DNA of 64,000 bases from Cenococcum geophilum 1.58 (Eukaryota > Ascomycota > Dothideomycetes > Gloniales > Gloniaceae), in assembly GCA_001692895.1 (NCBI GenBank), contig KV748228.1:125344-189343 (forward strand). The letters are read 5' to 3'. The position numbers and the translations under genes are program-made. How positions within the stretch are numbered: position 1 is the stretch's first letter; each line of letters starts with the position of its first letter. This document shows, piece by piece, positions 45,560-55,278 of the stretch. The notes below the pieces were generated by a model that made no database searches, had not been told where the DNA came from, and worked only from the letters and a program-made list of their open reading frames with translations.

Positions 45560-45965
45560 CTGATTAGTGGTTAACTTCACTATTATACTATAGAACAGCT
45601 AGGTTTTCACTAAGAAGAGATAAGCCACTGTACTAGTGCTACTTGTGCTAGAGGAAGCTATCTTTTTAAGGTTAGAACTGGTCCTAAACCTTAAATAGAA
45701 CTCTTCTATAAATCTAAGGATTTAAAGGCCAGAACTAGTTCTAAGCCTTTCTAAAATTACGGATTCTTGCGTCCATTACGCAGAATAATACGCTTTATAA
45801 GTCTTCGCGATTTAAGGCCAGAATTAGTCCTAAGCCCTATAACCGCAAATATACGTCACGAACGCGTACCAAATGACAAACGCGTACTAAACGATAAATA
45901 TATATCACGAACGCGTACTAAACGACAATCCCTATACTAATAACACTTCCCTTCCTCTAAAAATA
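45560..45965 (+). repeat. leader of Copia C with two sets of threefold repeats
   Basis: AAGGCCAGAACTGGTCCTAA-like blocks occur near 45668, 45726 and 45810. ACGAACGCGTACYAAAYGAC-like blocks occur near 45858, 45877 and 45910. The leader lies between the 5' LTR and the gag start. A tRNA primer-binding site was not recognised right after the LTR (CTGATTAGTGG). Confidence 0.65.
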
Positions 45966-48900
45966 TGGCTACGCCTACCTTAAATAACTGGAAAGACTCC
46001 TTACTACTAGGGGTAGCTAAGTACGCGAAACTTATTAATAAAAATTGGGACGAATTCGCCTTTAATATAATAACTTATACTATAAAATAAGTTAATGGCT
46101 TTCTCCTACACTATATTATATTCTACTAAAATAGATACTACGCTGACTTATAACTATAGGAGTATTTTAGGGAGGATTTCGTAGGATGGACTGCTAATAC
46201 CTAGGTACTTGGCAACGTTAATATTATTTAGGACTTTTAAGACTTCCTTCGTAGGAATAGGGTATATATTGCTAAAAATGGTAACCTAATTACTAGTAAT
46301 ATTTAGGCCGTTATTACTAGTATAGAAGAACTAATATAGATAGAAGCTAAGATTATACGTTAACTATAGAAACCTAAAAACAACCCATATTCTTTGGAAG
46401 GCAACTTTAATTTATATTAAAACCCCTAGAACGCTAACCCCCTACCTAGAGCTGCTCTCCCACCTAAAGGTGCTCTCCCACTTAGAGTTGCTTCGCCTTT
46501 ACCTTCTTTACTCTAACTAATTGGTAAGCTTTTATTACGGGAAGTTACGAATCTGATAAAGGTATATTTAGATAAAGAGAAGAAGTTTAGAGGAGAACTG
46601 TATAATATGCTCGGAGTAAAACTATAGGTCTTTTATAACTGTTGTAATAAGGTTAGAATTTAATGCCATTAGTACTATTACGCTTTCTCTATTATGTTAA
46701 AGGGACGGGCGGTAATATTCTATTATAATAATATTACGGGTAAAAACTATAACTTTAATGTAATGCTTTAGCTTATTAAAGCCTACTTTAAGACTAATAA
46801 GAATCGCTAACTTTATATATCTAAATAGCAGGAGACTATATTCTAGAGAGTTATTGCTTCTAACCTAATAAAGACTTATTTAAAGTGCCTTTAACTACTC
46901 TTTAATAAACTCTAGAAAATCTAATATGGCCTTATTGAAACTTACTAAAATAAGAACAGCCTAAGGGACTAAGTTATCTTAGTATGCCGTGGCATTCCTA
47001 AGTGCAACTTAGCGCTATATAAACCTATAAATACGTTTAAAGGAGTATATACTAAGCTACGCTCTGTTATAGGTACTGCGATGCGAATATAAGAATCTTA
47101 ATAGTTCTATACCAAAAACCTTACCTAACTAAGTATTCCTAACTAACATGATTATAACTGGACTAATTAAATATATAGTGGCCGCGGTAGGGAATATAGA
47201 AGAAGGTATAATTAATGTTAACTATAAGGTAATTATAGAGGTCCTTATAGAGGTTTATTTTAAAGTAATTGCTAAAAGAAGTGCTATGTTTATAAGAAGC
47301 TAAATTACTAGTTAACTAGACACTCCCTTAATGAGCGAAAAGAGGCATATAATAAGTTCCGTTAAAGTATAAGAAATATTGGAAATTGCAAGGTTACTAT
47401 GGCCTACTTTTAAAGCTTTTTGGTTTAATATAAAGGCGTAGAAGACCTTAAGGGTGAGGTTAATAAGACTAAATAGCTCCTTATAGATATAGAAATTAAA
47501 GACTACTTACCTAACTAATACTTTACTAAGTATAGTAAGGTAAATGGTATATAAACCGTTGCTGTCCTTAATGACTAATTTACGCTCTATTCTATTATAA
47601 AGTTAGATATCTTTAACGAGCTAAAGGAGAGCTCCGCGTTTTCCTTTAACGATAGATACTTAGTAAATGTCTTCTATAGTATTATGCCGGATACTAAAGC
47701 CGTAGGAGTATCTATAGTAGGAGAACCTTAAGTTTAAGCCCTTTAGCAGCTTGATAGCTCTATTTAGATTAACTATTTAACAGCAGGCTAGCATATAATT
47801 TGTTTTAGTAAAGGTACTACAATCTCTCTTGGCATAATTAGGGTTTAAACCCCCTTAGGGTATATTAGTTTTTACGTTGTTCCTATAAATACCCCATTTC
47901 TATTTTATATTAGAGATATAGACAAATTAGGTGTTAAGCTTAATAACCTTAAGAATATACTTATCTAAGGAGATAATTGGGTACCTATTATGCGTAAGTA
48001 GGGTTACCCCTAGTTACTCCTTTATTAACTAGAAAAGAGTGTTGCTTAAAGCCACTTAACTAAGTTAGAGTTACGCCAACTATACCATCGTTTTGGCCAC
48101 CTATCCGTTTATTAATTGCTTAGGGTTCTTTAGTAAGTAGGCTATAAAGTTAAGGTTAAGGCAATTAAGCATCTTATAAAGTATTACTATTACTACTAAA
48201 TGAACTAGAAGTCCCCTAGCCGATTTAAGTTTACCCTTAAGAATAACTATAACTTTAACTTCTATATCGTTATTAACGTCATATATTTTAGTAGCAAGCT
48301 AGTGCTCTAAGTTGTTAACTTCTTAACCTCCTTTTAAGCCGCGCGTTTTTTAAAAGATATATTAGCCAGAAACGCATAGGAGACCCTTTGGTTATGCTAG
48401 ATTAATATTTATTTAGGACCCCCTAATTAAATCGTCTATAATATAAAAAAGAACTTCTTATTTATAGAGTTTTGATAATAGATAAAGGCAATGGCAATTA
48501 AGGTTAAGGAAGTCCCTATTAAGGTATATAATAGTGTCGGAAAAGTAGAACAATATTACGCGCTATTACGCCGCGTATATAAGATTATCTCTTTAGAACT
48601 AAAGGACGCTAGNAAAGAACTTACCTTNTAAATNGCTNTTAAAGCTNTTAATAATTCCGCTNGCCCGNATNGACTCGTACCTATATTACTAGTCTTTAGC
48701 GCCTACCCTTAAATAACTAATAATTCTCTACTATCTCCCTCTGTTATATAATAAGCCGAGGCTATCCGTAAGATAATAAAAGAGGTATAATATCTCTACG
48801 CTATATGCCAAATTAATAACGTACTAGGAATAAGAAATGGCCTAAACACCTTAACTACGCTTGACCTACTACTCTAGTTTAAGGTACGCGTATAGCGTAA

Positions 48901-50840
48901 AAAGGGAGAATAGTTAGGCCTATACTAACTTATTATAATTAATGGTTAAACTTATACTATTTAGATGCCTTACGGACCTACTTAATTCCGTTTAATTGTT
49001 ATTAAGCCTTACTATAAAGATAATAATTCCGAGCCTTTATAGGATGCCTTAAAAGATGCCCTAGAAGAGAACTATAATTAATATGCTTTAGAAGGCGACT
49101 ATAATCCTAATATAATTGTAGTAGATGCGCTATAACTATGATGCGGCAGAGGTCGCCTAAAGGGATTATAAAATCGCCAACATCTTATTAATTTTAAAGA
49201 ATAATTTGTTGCCGCTATTAAGAATGGAGTTAAGTTATTAATGGCCTTTTTGATAGCTAAGGAGAAGGCTAACTTTAAACTTATAAAACAGCTTTAAAAG
49301 AAAGGTCGTATTATAACTCTAGGAGCTCCTTTCTAAGCATCTAATAAGTAGGAGATTAATAGTCTTATTATAAGAGGAGTCTTTAAATTTAAGAAATATA
49401 ACCCTACTAAGTTCGATGGAGTTCGCATCTTTAAGTTAAGAATAGTTAATAAGATTAAGGGCAAAGCTACTAACGCCCTATTTAAGAAATTAAGGCTTAT
49501 TATCTAAGGTTATAATAATAATAGTAAAGAGATAATTCTTATATAATCTCCTATAATTCAACGAGCTAGTTAGTAAGTTATTATTGTATTAGCTCCCTCC
49601 TTAATAAAGAATAGAATGGCAGTTTATTTATAAGATATTACTTAAGCCTATACCTAATTAGAGATGCACCTTTAGCGCTTAATATTAGCATACCTTTTGG
49701 AGTAAATTCGCCACTAATATCCTGAAAACATAATTATAGTTGTGCTTAAGCTATTATATAGAATTATAGAGGCAGGAACTTACTAGTGGGCTACCTATAG
49801 TAAGCACTATAAAGAGAAGCTTTTAATAACTACTTCTATATTTAATCCCTGCTTCCTTATTATAACTATAGAAACCCCATTTAGAATTATTGGTATATAA
49901 ACTAATAATATAATTATTTTAGGAGATAACTAATTCTTAGCTCTTAAAGAGGATAAGCTAGTAAAGGTAAATCTTATAGCAAAGCTAAAGGAAAAGCTTA
50001 ACTTAATAACACTATTACTCTTTAATAGATGTATCCTCTCCCTAAACGAGGATTCCATTGCTTTACGCTAGAAGGGTTAAGGTAAGAAGATTAATATTAT
50101 TAACGTTAATTTCCTAAAGTAAGGATACATAAAGTAACGCGCTTGCGGAGCTTATATTACTTCTATCTATTAACCTAAGGCTTTATTTAATCTCTCTGTT
50201 ATTACCTAACACTAGGAACTAACTAAGGATGACGTTCTTGCCCTAAATAAATGTCTTTTCTAGTAAATAAACCATCTTAATTAGGGACTACTCTATGTGC
50301 CTATTAATCTTCCTACCGCTAAGCTCTTTATATTTATTAATAGATCGTTTATAAATAATAAAGATTTTAGCTTCTAGTTAGGATATAAGATTATTATTAC
50401 AAATAAATTTACTAGAGAAAATGACTTTATAATCTATAGTAATCTTATCTATTAGAGCTTAACTAAGAGCAAGCGCGTTACCTAAAGTATTTTAGTGTTA
50501 GAAATATATAGAATAGTTAGCGGAGTTAATATAGCAATTGTAATTGGAACTACCCTAAAGATAATTATAGATTGACTTAAACTTCCTATTATCCCTATAA
50601 TTATATACACCGACTTATATTCCCTCTATAAGTATTTAGTTAAGCTTAGTACTATAAAGGAGAAGCGCCTTATAATTAATATTATAGCACTTTAGCAATC
50701 CTACGAGCGTTAAGAACTCTTTAAGATTNAATNNATTAATNGCTAAGATAACNNNGTAGATNNNATAANAAAGGNAAACCCAAATAAGGNACTANAGACN
50801 TTTGTTAANANAAATACTCTATATATACGAGTTAAAGGTT
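45966..50840 (+). pseudogene. Copia C gag-pol: gag, integrase, RT, RNase H
   Basis: ATG 45966 opens gag (MATPTLNNWKDSLLLGVAKY). The integrase zinc-binding part is LRQLYHRFGHLSVYQLLRVL near 48062, then KHLIKYYYYYQMNWKSPSRF. The core has FNFYIVINVIYF, where the first Asp is Asn, and NSVGKVEQYYALLRRVYKII. RT includes YNPTKFDGVRIFKLRIVNKI and the box QTNNIIILGDN with both Asp codons AAT (49904-49909), then KLKEKLNLITLLLFN. RNase H-like sequence continues to about 50800. Integrase and RT share a frame that is -1 relative to gag. This variant, with TDD in the RT box, is typical of one fungal Copia lineage. Confidence 0.88.
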
Positions 50841-50898
50841 AGGTTAAAAGGGAGTCCCTAGAAATTTCTTAGTTATATAAGGTCTTAAGATATTTAGG

Positions 50899-50996
50899 AA
50901 CTTTAACCAGCGGTTAAAGTTATCTAATTGGTTAGATTTTATAGACCCTAACTTAAACCAGCTAATTAGGATTTTTTATCCCTGGGATAGAAAATC
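50899..50996. repeat. paired-hairpin module, copy 2
   Basis: In the 3' untranslated part of Copia C. First palindrome 50899-50921: AACTTTAACC-AGC-GGTTAAAGTT, perfect 10-bp arms. Second 50970-50996: GATTTTTTATCCC / TGGGATAGAAAATC. Bases just right of the first palindrome (TAATTGGTTA) also match copy 1 at 7862-7990; the spacer is about 30 bp shorter here. Confidence 0.72.
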
Positions 50997-51212
50997 GCTA
51001 TTAGCTCGCTTACCGCTAGCGCCTTAGCGGCCCTACTAATAAGATACCTACCCATAACTTATAAGCAAGAAAGCACCACGTACTAAGAGGTAAATTTTAG
51101 GATAGCGAGACTTATATTATAATAGTAATAGTAAGTAAGGAGGATTAATTTTTATTCCGCTAGTTAAGCGGTATATATATATAGATAGTAACTATAAAAG
51201 AAGAGTTGCTAG

Positions 51213-51428
51213 TGTTGGGAATAAAGGCAAATGGTCACTATATAAGGCATATTGCCGTTATATATAGTAAGTTACCGTTACGTGCGGCAAGTTGCCATCA
51301 TGTGCCGCCGCGGCACTAGCGTGGTAAGGAACCTTAGGTTCCTTACCCCTTTCTTTAAGAAGAATATAGAATAATTATTATACTATCTATAAACCGTAGC
51401 TACGTGATATCCCCTTATAAGTCCAACA
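51213..51428 (+). repeat. 3' LTR of Copia C (216 bp)
   Basis: Same termini and length as the 5' LTR. More RIP-altered in its first 80 bp. Confidence 0.97.
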
Positions 51429-51433
51429 ACGAC

Positions 51434-51690
51434 TAAGTAAGAAGTTGGACTACGTTAGACTAAAACCTTTTAAAATTACGTAAAGGATTTTACTAGTTAT
51501 ATTTAAGCCAAACCTACTAACTAAAATAAAGATCTATCCTATATAGTATATTATAATACTAGAGCTAGTATATGGGGATATTAAGCTACTAGTTTACGAA
51601 GCAGACATATATAGAGGATAGAAAGAAGATAAATAGTAAGTTTTAAAGATTATTAGTTATAAGGATATTAATAATAAAATATAGTATAAT
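51434..51690 (+). pseudogene. Gypsy B pol: post-integrase segment and first half of chromodomain
   Basis: Continues directly from 45338 once Copia C and one ACGAC copy are removed: KKLDYVRLKPFKITKGF, then a TYQLK..LSYIVYYN block equivalent to the HPVFHVSLL stretch of the family, then EADIYRG and IISYKDINNKIQY, the first strand of a chromodomain. It stops at the S2 boundary (51690/51691). Confidence 0.75.
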
Positions 51691-51749
51691 ATCGGGAAAA
51701 TATTCGCAGGATGAGATTTAAGTAGACTTTGGTTTTCGCGTTTCGCGTA

Positions 51750-52145
51750 ATTAATATGCAATTTAACTAACTTGACACGCAATTAACTAACTTAATACGC
51801 AGTTGACCTACTTAATATATAATTTAACTAACTTAACACGCAGTTGACCTACTTAACATGCAATTTAACTAACTTAACACGCAGTTGACCTACTTGACAT
51901 GCAATTTAATTAACTTAATACGCAGTTAACCTACTTAATATGTAATTTAACTAACTCGACACGCAGTTAACCTACTTAATATGCAATTTAACTAACTTGA
52001 TACGCAGTTAACCTACTTAATATGCAATTTAACTAACTTAACACGCAGTTGACCTACTTAATATACAATTTAACTAACTTAATACGCAGTTAACCTACTT
52101 AATATACAATTTAACTAACTTAATATGCAGTTAACCTACTTAACA
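51750..52145. repeat. 41-bp tandem array in S2, about 9 units
   Basis: Alternates ACTTAATACGCAGTTAACCT and ACTTAATATGCAATTTAACT with transition variants (ACACGCAGTTGACC, ACATGCAATT). Followed by an ACAATCTTAT pentarepeat at 52228-52262. Confidence 0.88.
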
Positions 52146-52264
52146 ACTTTAAAAGCTAACTGTATATTTCTTGACGTGCGATTAAGGTAAAGTTATATAT
52201 TATATATTTAACTATTATATATAATCTTATACAATCTTATACAATCTCATACAATCTTATAGTC

Positions 52265-52505
52265 TTATTACTTGGAGGCTCTNCACGAGGCTCTACACGA
52301 AGCTCTGCGTACAGAGGCTCTGCACGAAGCTCTGCACGAAGCTCTGCACGAGGGTCTGCGCGAGGGTCTGCGCGAGGGTCTGCGCGAAGCTCTGCGTACA
52401 GAGGCTCTGCACNAGGNTCTGCGNGAAGCTCTGCGTACNGAGGCTCTGCACGAGGCTCTGCGCGAAGCTCTGCGTACAGAGGCTCTACACGAAGCTCTGC
52501 ATCGG
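52265..52505. repeat. 12-bp minisatellite in S2, about 20 units
   Basis: Same unit as 17508-18120 (GAAGCTCTGCAC, GAGGCTCTGCAC, GCGTACAGAGGC variants) but much less mutated. Five ambiguous bases lie here (52283, 52413-52438). Confidence 0.88.
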
Positions 52506-52629
52506 GTCCCCGCTATATTCCCGATAGCCTCTACACGTGCCTCTACCGTATGTAGCCACCTTATTTTTTACCCTTCCTTCCTTCTTTATATCCTCCCTAC
52601 CTAGGGAGGCACCAGAACGGCAGCCAGCA

Positions 52630-53395
52630 GAGGACCGTCGCCAGAACCAGATGACCGTTACCAGAACCAGACGACCATCGCCAGACCAGACGACCGTCGC
52701 CAGAAACACACGACCGTTGCCAGAGCCAGACGATCGTCGCCAGAACCAGACGACCGTCGCCCAGCCAGACGACCGTTACCAGAACCAGACGACTGTCGAG
52801 CCCCAGTAAAACCAGACGACCGTCGCCAGCCAGACGACCGTTACAAGAACCAGACGACTGTCCACAGAACCAGACGACCGTTACCAAGAACCAGACGAAC
52901 ACGTTCGCCAGAACCAGACGAACGTCGCCAGCAAGACGACCATTACCAGACGAACCCAGAAAACCGTTGCCAAAGAACAAACGACACGACGTCGCTAGAA
53001 CCAGACGACTGTCACCAGAACCAGACGACCGTCGCCAGAACCAGACGACCGTAACCAGAACCAGACGACCCCTTGCCAGAGCCAGACGATCGTCGCCAGG
53101 AACCAGACGACCGTCGCCAGCCAGACAACCGATTACCAGAGAACCAGAACGACCATTGCCAGAGCCAGACGATCATCGCCAGAACCAGACAACCGTCGCC
53201 AGCCAGACGACCGTTACCAGAACCAGACGACCGTCGCCAGAACCAGACGACCGTCGCCAGCCAGACGACCGTTACCCAGAACCAGACAACCGTCGCCAGA
53301 ACCAGACGACCGTTACCAGAACTAGACGACCGTTGCCAGAGCCAGACGACCGTCGCCAGAACCAGACAACCGTCGCCAGAGCCAGACGACAACGA
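52630..53395. repeat. 20-bp minisatellite in S2, about 37 units
   Basis: The unit is GACGACCGTCGCCAGAACCA with shorter 15-bp variants (CGTCGCCAGCCAGAC). It is nearly free of RIP damage. Several open frames of 90-160 codons on both strands are the array read through. Confidence 0.9.
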
Positions 53396-53449
53396 CTAGC
53401 CAGCCAACACTATAAACGATTCGATCAATCGATCGAATTAAGGTAGCAC

Positions 53450-53720
53450 AGACAGGTAGGCACAAACAGGTAGATGCTGACGGGTAGGTAGATGTAGACA
53501 GGTAGGTAGATGCAGACAGGTAAGCAGATATAGATAGGCAGGCAGAGTGCAGATAGGTAAGTAGATGCAGATAGGCAAGCAGATGTAGATAGGTAGGTAG
53601 ATGCTAACGGGTAGAACAGATATAGATAGGTAGGCAAATGCAGACAGGTAGATGTAGATAGGTAGGCGATGCAAATAGGTAGGCGATGCAGGCAGGTAGG
53701 TAAGTCAATAGGTAGATAGG
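53450..53720. repeat. GGTA/GATG/CAGA short-unit tract in S2
   Basis: GGTAGGTAGATGCAGACA-like units; counterpart of 19083-19185. Minus-strand open frames rich in Leu/Tyr/Ser here are repeat readings. Confidence 0.88.
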
Positions 53721-53864
53721 TAGAAGAGAACCATTGCTATATTATATTAAATTATCTAAAATAATAATATTTATTTTGCTAGCCTTATAAATAGCTTTAA
53801 AATAGCTTTTATTTATTTAAAATATATTATTAGTATAAAAGAGGTAAATATAATTATAGTTGCC

Positions 53865-54030
53865 AAATGCGCAGATTGCTGGCAGGTTGCGCGCAGGCTG
53901 CGCGCAGGCTGCGTGTCAAAAAAACACAACATAGGCTAGTCGGTCGAGTTGCCAAATGCCCTCAACTGCGCGCCAATTGCGTCAACCACCAACCATTGAG
54001 GCCATTAAAAGGGTGCCATATTTTGCCGAT
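53865..54030. repeat. GC-rich right tail of S2
   Basis: TTGCGCGCAGGCTGCGCGCA-type 11-bp repeats, followed by two GTTGCCAAATGC motifs (53869, 53949). The CCAAATGC motif also marks the right end of S1 (19565-19580). Confidence 0.6.
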
Positions 54031-54190
54031 GAAGGTTAAGTAGATAGGCTATAATAAGACTACCTAGGAACTACTAGAGAATTTAAAGAACACTATAAGA
54101 AAGGTATAGGAGTATTAAAAGAGATTAGGTTAGATAGTATTAATAAAGAAAAATTACTAAAAAAAATAAGTAACCTAAAGGGGACCTAAG
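54031..54190 (+). pseudogene. Gypsy B pol: second half of chromodomain
   Basis: KVK.IGYNKTT.ELLENLKN followed by TIRKVQEYQKR is the KWKGY...TWEPLENL half of a chromodomain. It completes the half ending at 51690, which shows that the 2.3 kb between them (S2) is an insertion. The C-terminal tail after 54125 is basic (LIKKNYQKK). The stop is not certain. Confidence 0.75.
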
Positions 54191-54854
54191 AAGAGTAGTT
54201 GCTAAACTACTTAGATCTATTTCCTTCTTAAATAAAAGAGAATCTATTCTTTTATTGCTAAGTTCCTATAAACCTTATTTTATAAGTTTCTACTTCTTAA
54301 AATAAACCTTTTTATAAACATTTTTAAGATAGAGTAACTAAGCGGACGCCGTAATATAGGCTTTAAGGGCCTTCTGCTCTATATTATAAGAACATTCTAA
54401 TTTAGTAAGGGCTTAAGATAGTTTACTATCTAGCCGCGTAGTAGTAGATTAAACATAAGACCTTAAGATAAATTAATTAAGGAACTAAATAACTATTAAG
54501 AGTAATAGGTCGCGTATATTTAGTATTAGAGATAGAGCGAACGTTATAGGACGAATAAATATTTGCTTTAGTGCACTCTAAGTAAGAGGACAGTTATTGT
54601 GAAGATAGACTTACTAACGCAATATAGACTAACCCCTCTTTTAAACAATAAGAATATAGAGATTGTATAATCTTATTAAAAGATAATATCGCAGTAACAG
54701 TATAAGCACGATGTTGCGCCTATAAGGAGGAAGAAGCCTTAGGTATAATAAGCAATAATATTAACTAAATTAATTAGATAGATATTATACCTCTAGTAAA
54801 CAACTTAGAGATATTTAGGATCTTTAAGGATAAAGATAAAGAGGACGGAGATAG
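54191..54854 (+). other. 3' untranslated or C-terminal region of Gypsy B
   Basis: AT-rich stretch between the chromodomain tail and the 3' LTR. With TAA/TAG as sense the plus strand stays open to the LTR, but no motif is recognisable, and open readings of RIP-altered DNA are not evidence of coding. Confidence 0.4.
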
Positions 54855-55273
54855 TGTTATAGACGCTTTAAGTATAATATTATAACTACTTAAAGAAGAG
54901 TTAGAGGAAGCTAGTTAGTTAATTTAGGTATAGTCTAGGATAGAACTAGTAGAGCTATATAATAAGGAATAGTAGCTAAGGTTATATAACGTTATATATA
55001 GTATACGCAGTATATAAAAGGAACGTACGTATAATATATATAACACGTACCTTATATATAAAGGGGATTTCTTAGGAGTACGGTTGTGTATTTAAAGGAC
55101 CACAGTCCCTACCTAGATAGTTCTCTCCTTTATAGTAAATCTTAGAATATAATTAGAGTTAATCTATTAGGCAACCACTCCACTAGTTATTATTACGTTG
55201 TTGACTATTCTATACCTATATACCTAGCCCATTAACAAGTTTACTGTAGTCCCTACTATAAGGCTTTATTACA
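54855..55273 (+). repeat. 3' LTR of Gypsy B (419 bp)
   Basis: Starts TGTTATAGACGCTTTAAGTA and ends CTATAAGGCTTTATTACA. Same length as the 5' LTR; directly followed by TTTAA and resumed Copia A gag. Confidence 0.95.
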
Positions 55274-55278
55274 TTTAA

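Larger units (their letters stand above)
45344..51428 (+). mobile_element. Copia C, innermost element of the nest, 6,085 bp
   Basis: 216-bp LTRs at 45344-45559 and 51213-51428 flanked by perfect ACGAC duplications (45339-45343 and 51429-51433). It is inserted in the integrase C-terminal region of Gypsy B. The two LTRs differ at about 15 sites by my count, all transitions. Clusters of ambiguous bases lie at 48613-48671 and 50729-50812. Confidence 0.96.
51691..54030. mobile_element. S2: minisatellite-bearing element, copy 2, 2,340 bp
   Basis: Bounded exactly by the split chromodomain of Gypsy B. Ends are inverted: left ATCGGGAAAATATTCGC, right (reverse complement) ATCGGCAAAATATGGCA. It shares with S1, in order, the 12-bp array, the spacer (CGGGTCCCCGCTATATTCCC, then CTACCTAGGG), the 20-bp array, the AAACGATTCRATYRAT linker, the tetranucleotide tract and the GTAGAAGAGAACC segment. 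Left of these it has a 41-bp array not in S1, and right a GC-rich tail (53865-54030). It has no credible protein-coding frame. The duplication is unclear, possibly 3 bp (TAA/TGA). Confidence 0.7.
38982..55273 (+). mobile_element. Gypsy B, middle element of the nest
   Basis: 419-bp LTRs at 38982-39400 and 54855-55273 with perfect TTTAA duplications (38977-38981 and 55274-55278). It contains Copia C (45344-51428) and the minisatellite element S2 (51691-54030). Subtracting those gives about 7.9 kb. A second copy, B', is at 3140-6687, and a solo relative at 13096-13485. Confidence 0.95.

Noticed and set aside
45560..45575. tRNA primer-binding site after the Copia C 5' LTR
   Set aside because: CTGATTAGTGG does not match a tRNA 3' end or an initiator-tRNA half-site convincingly, and RIP may have altered it.
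51750..52145. Regularly spaced repeats suggestive of CRISPR
   Set aside because: Units are contiguous 41-bp tandem repeats with degenerate copies and no unique spacers; the context is fungal.
52537..53446. Open frames of 90-159 codons on both strands
   Set aside because: They read through the 20-bp minisatellite; the peptides are simple repeats and occur in overlapping opposite frames.
53425..53674. Leu/Tyr/Ser-rich minus-strand frames resembling membrane peptides
   Set aside because: Translation of the GGTA/GATG short-unit tract.
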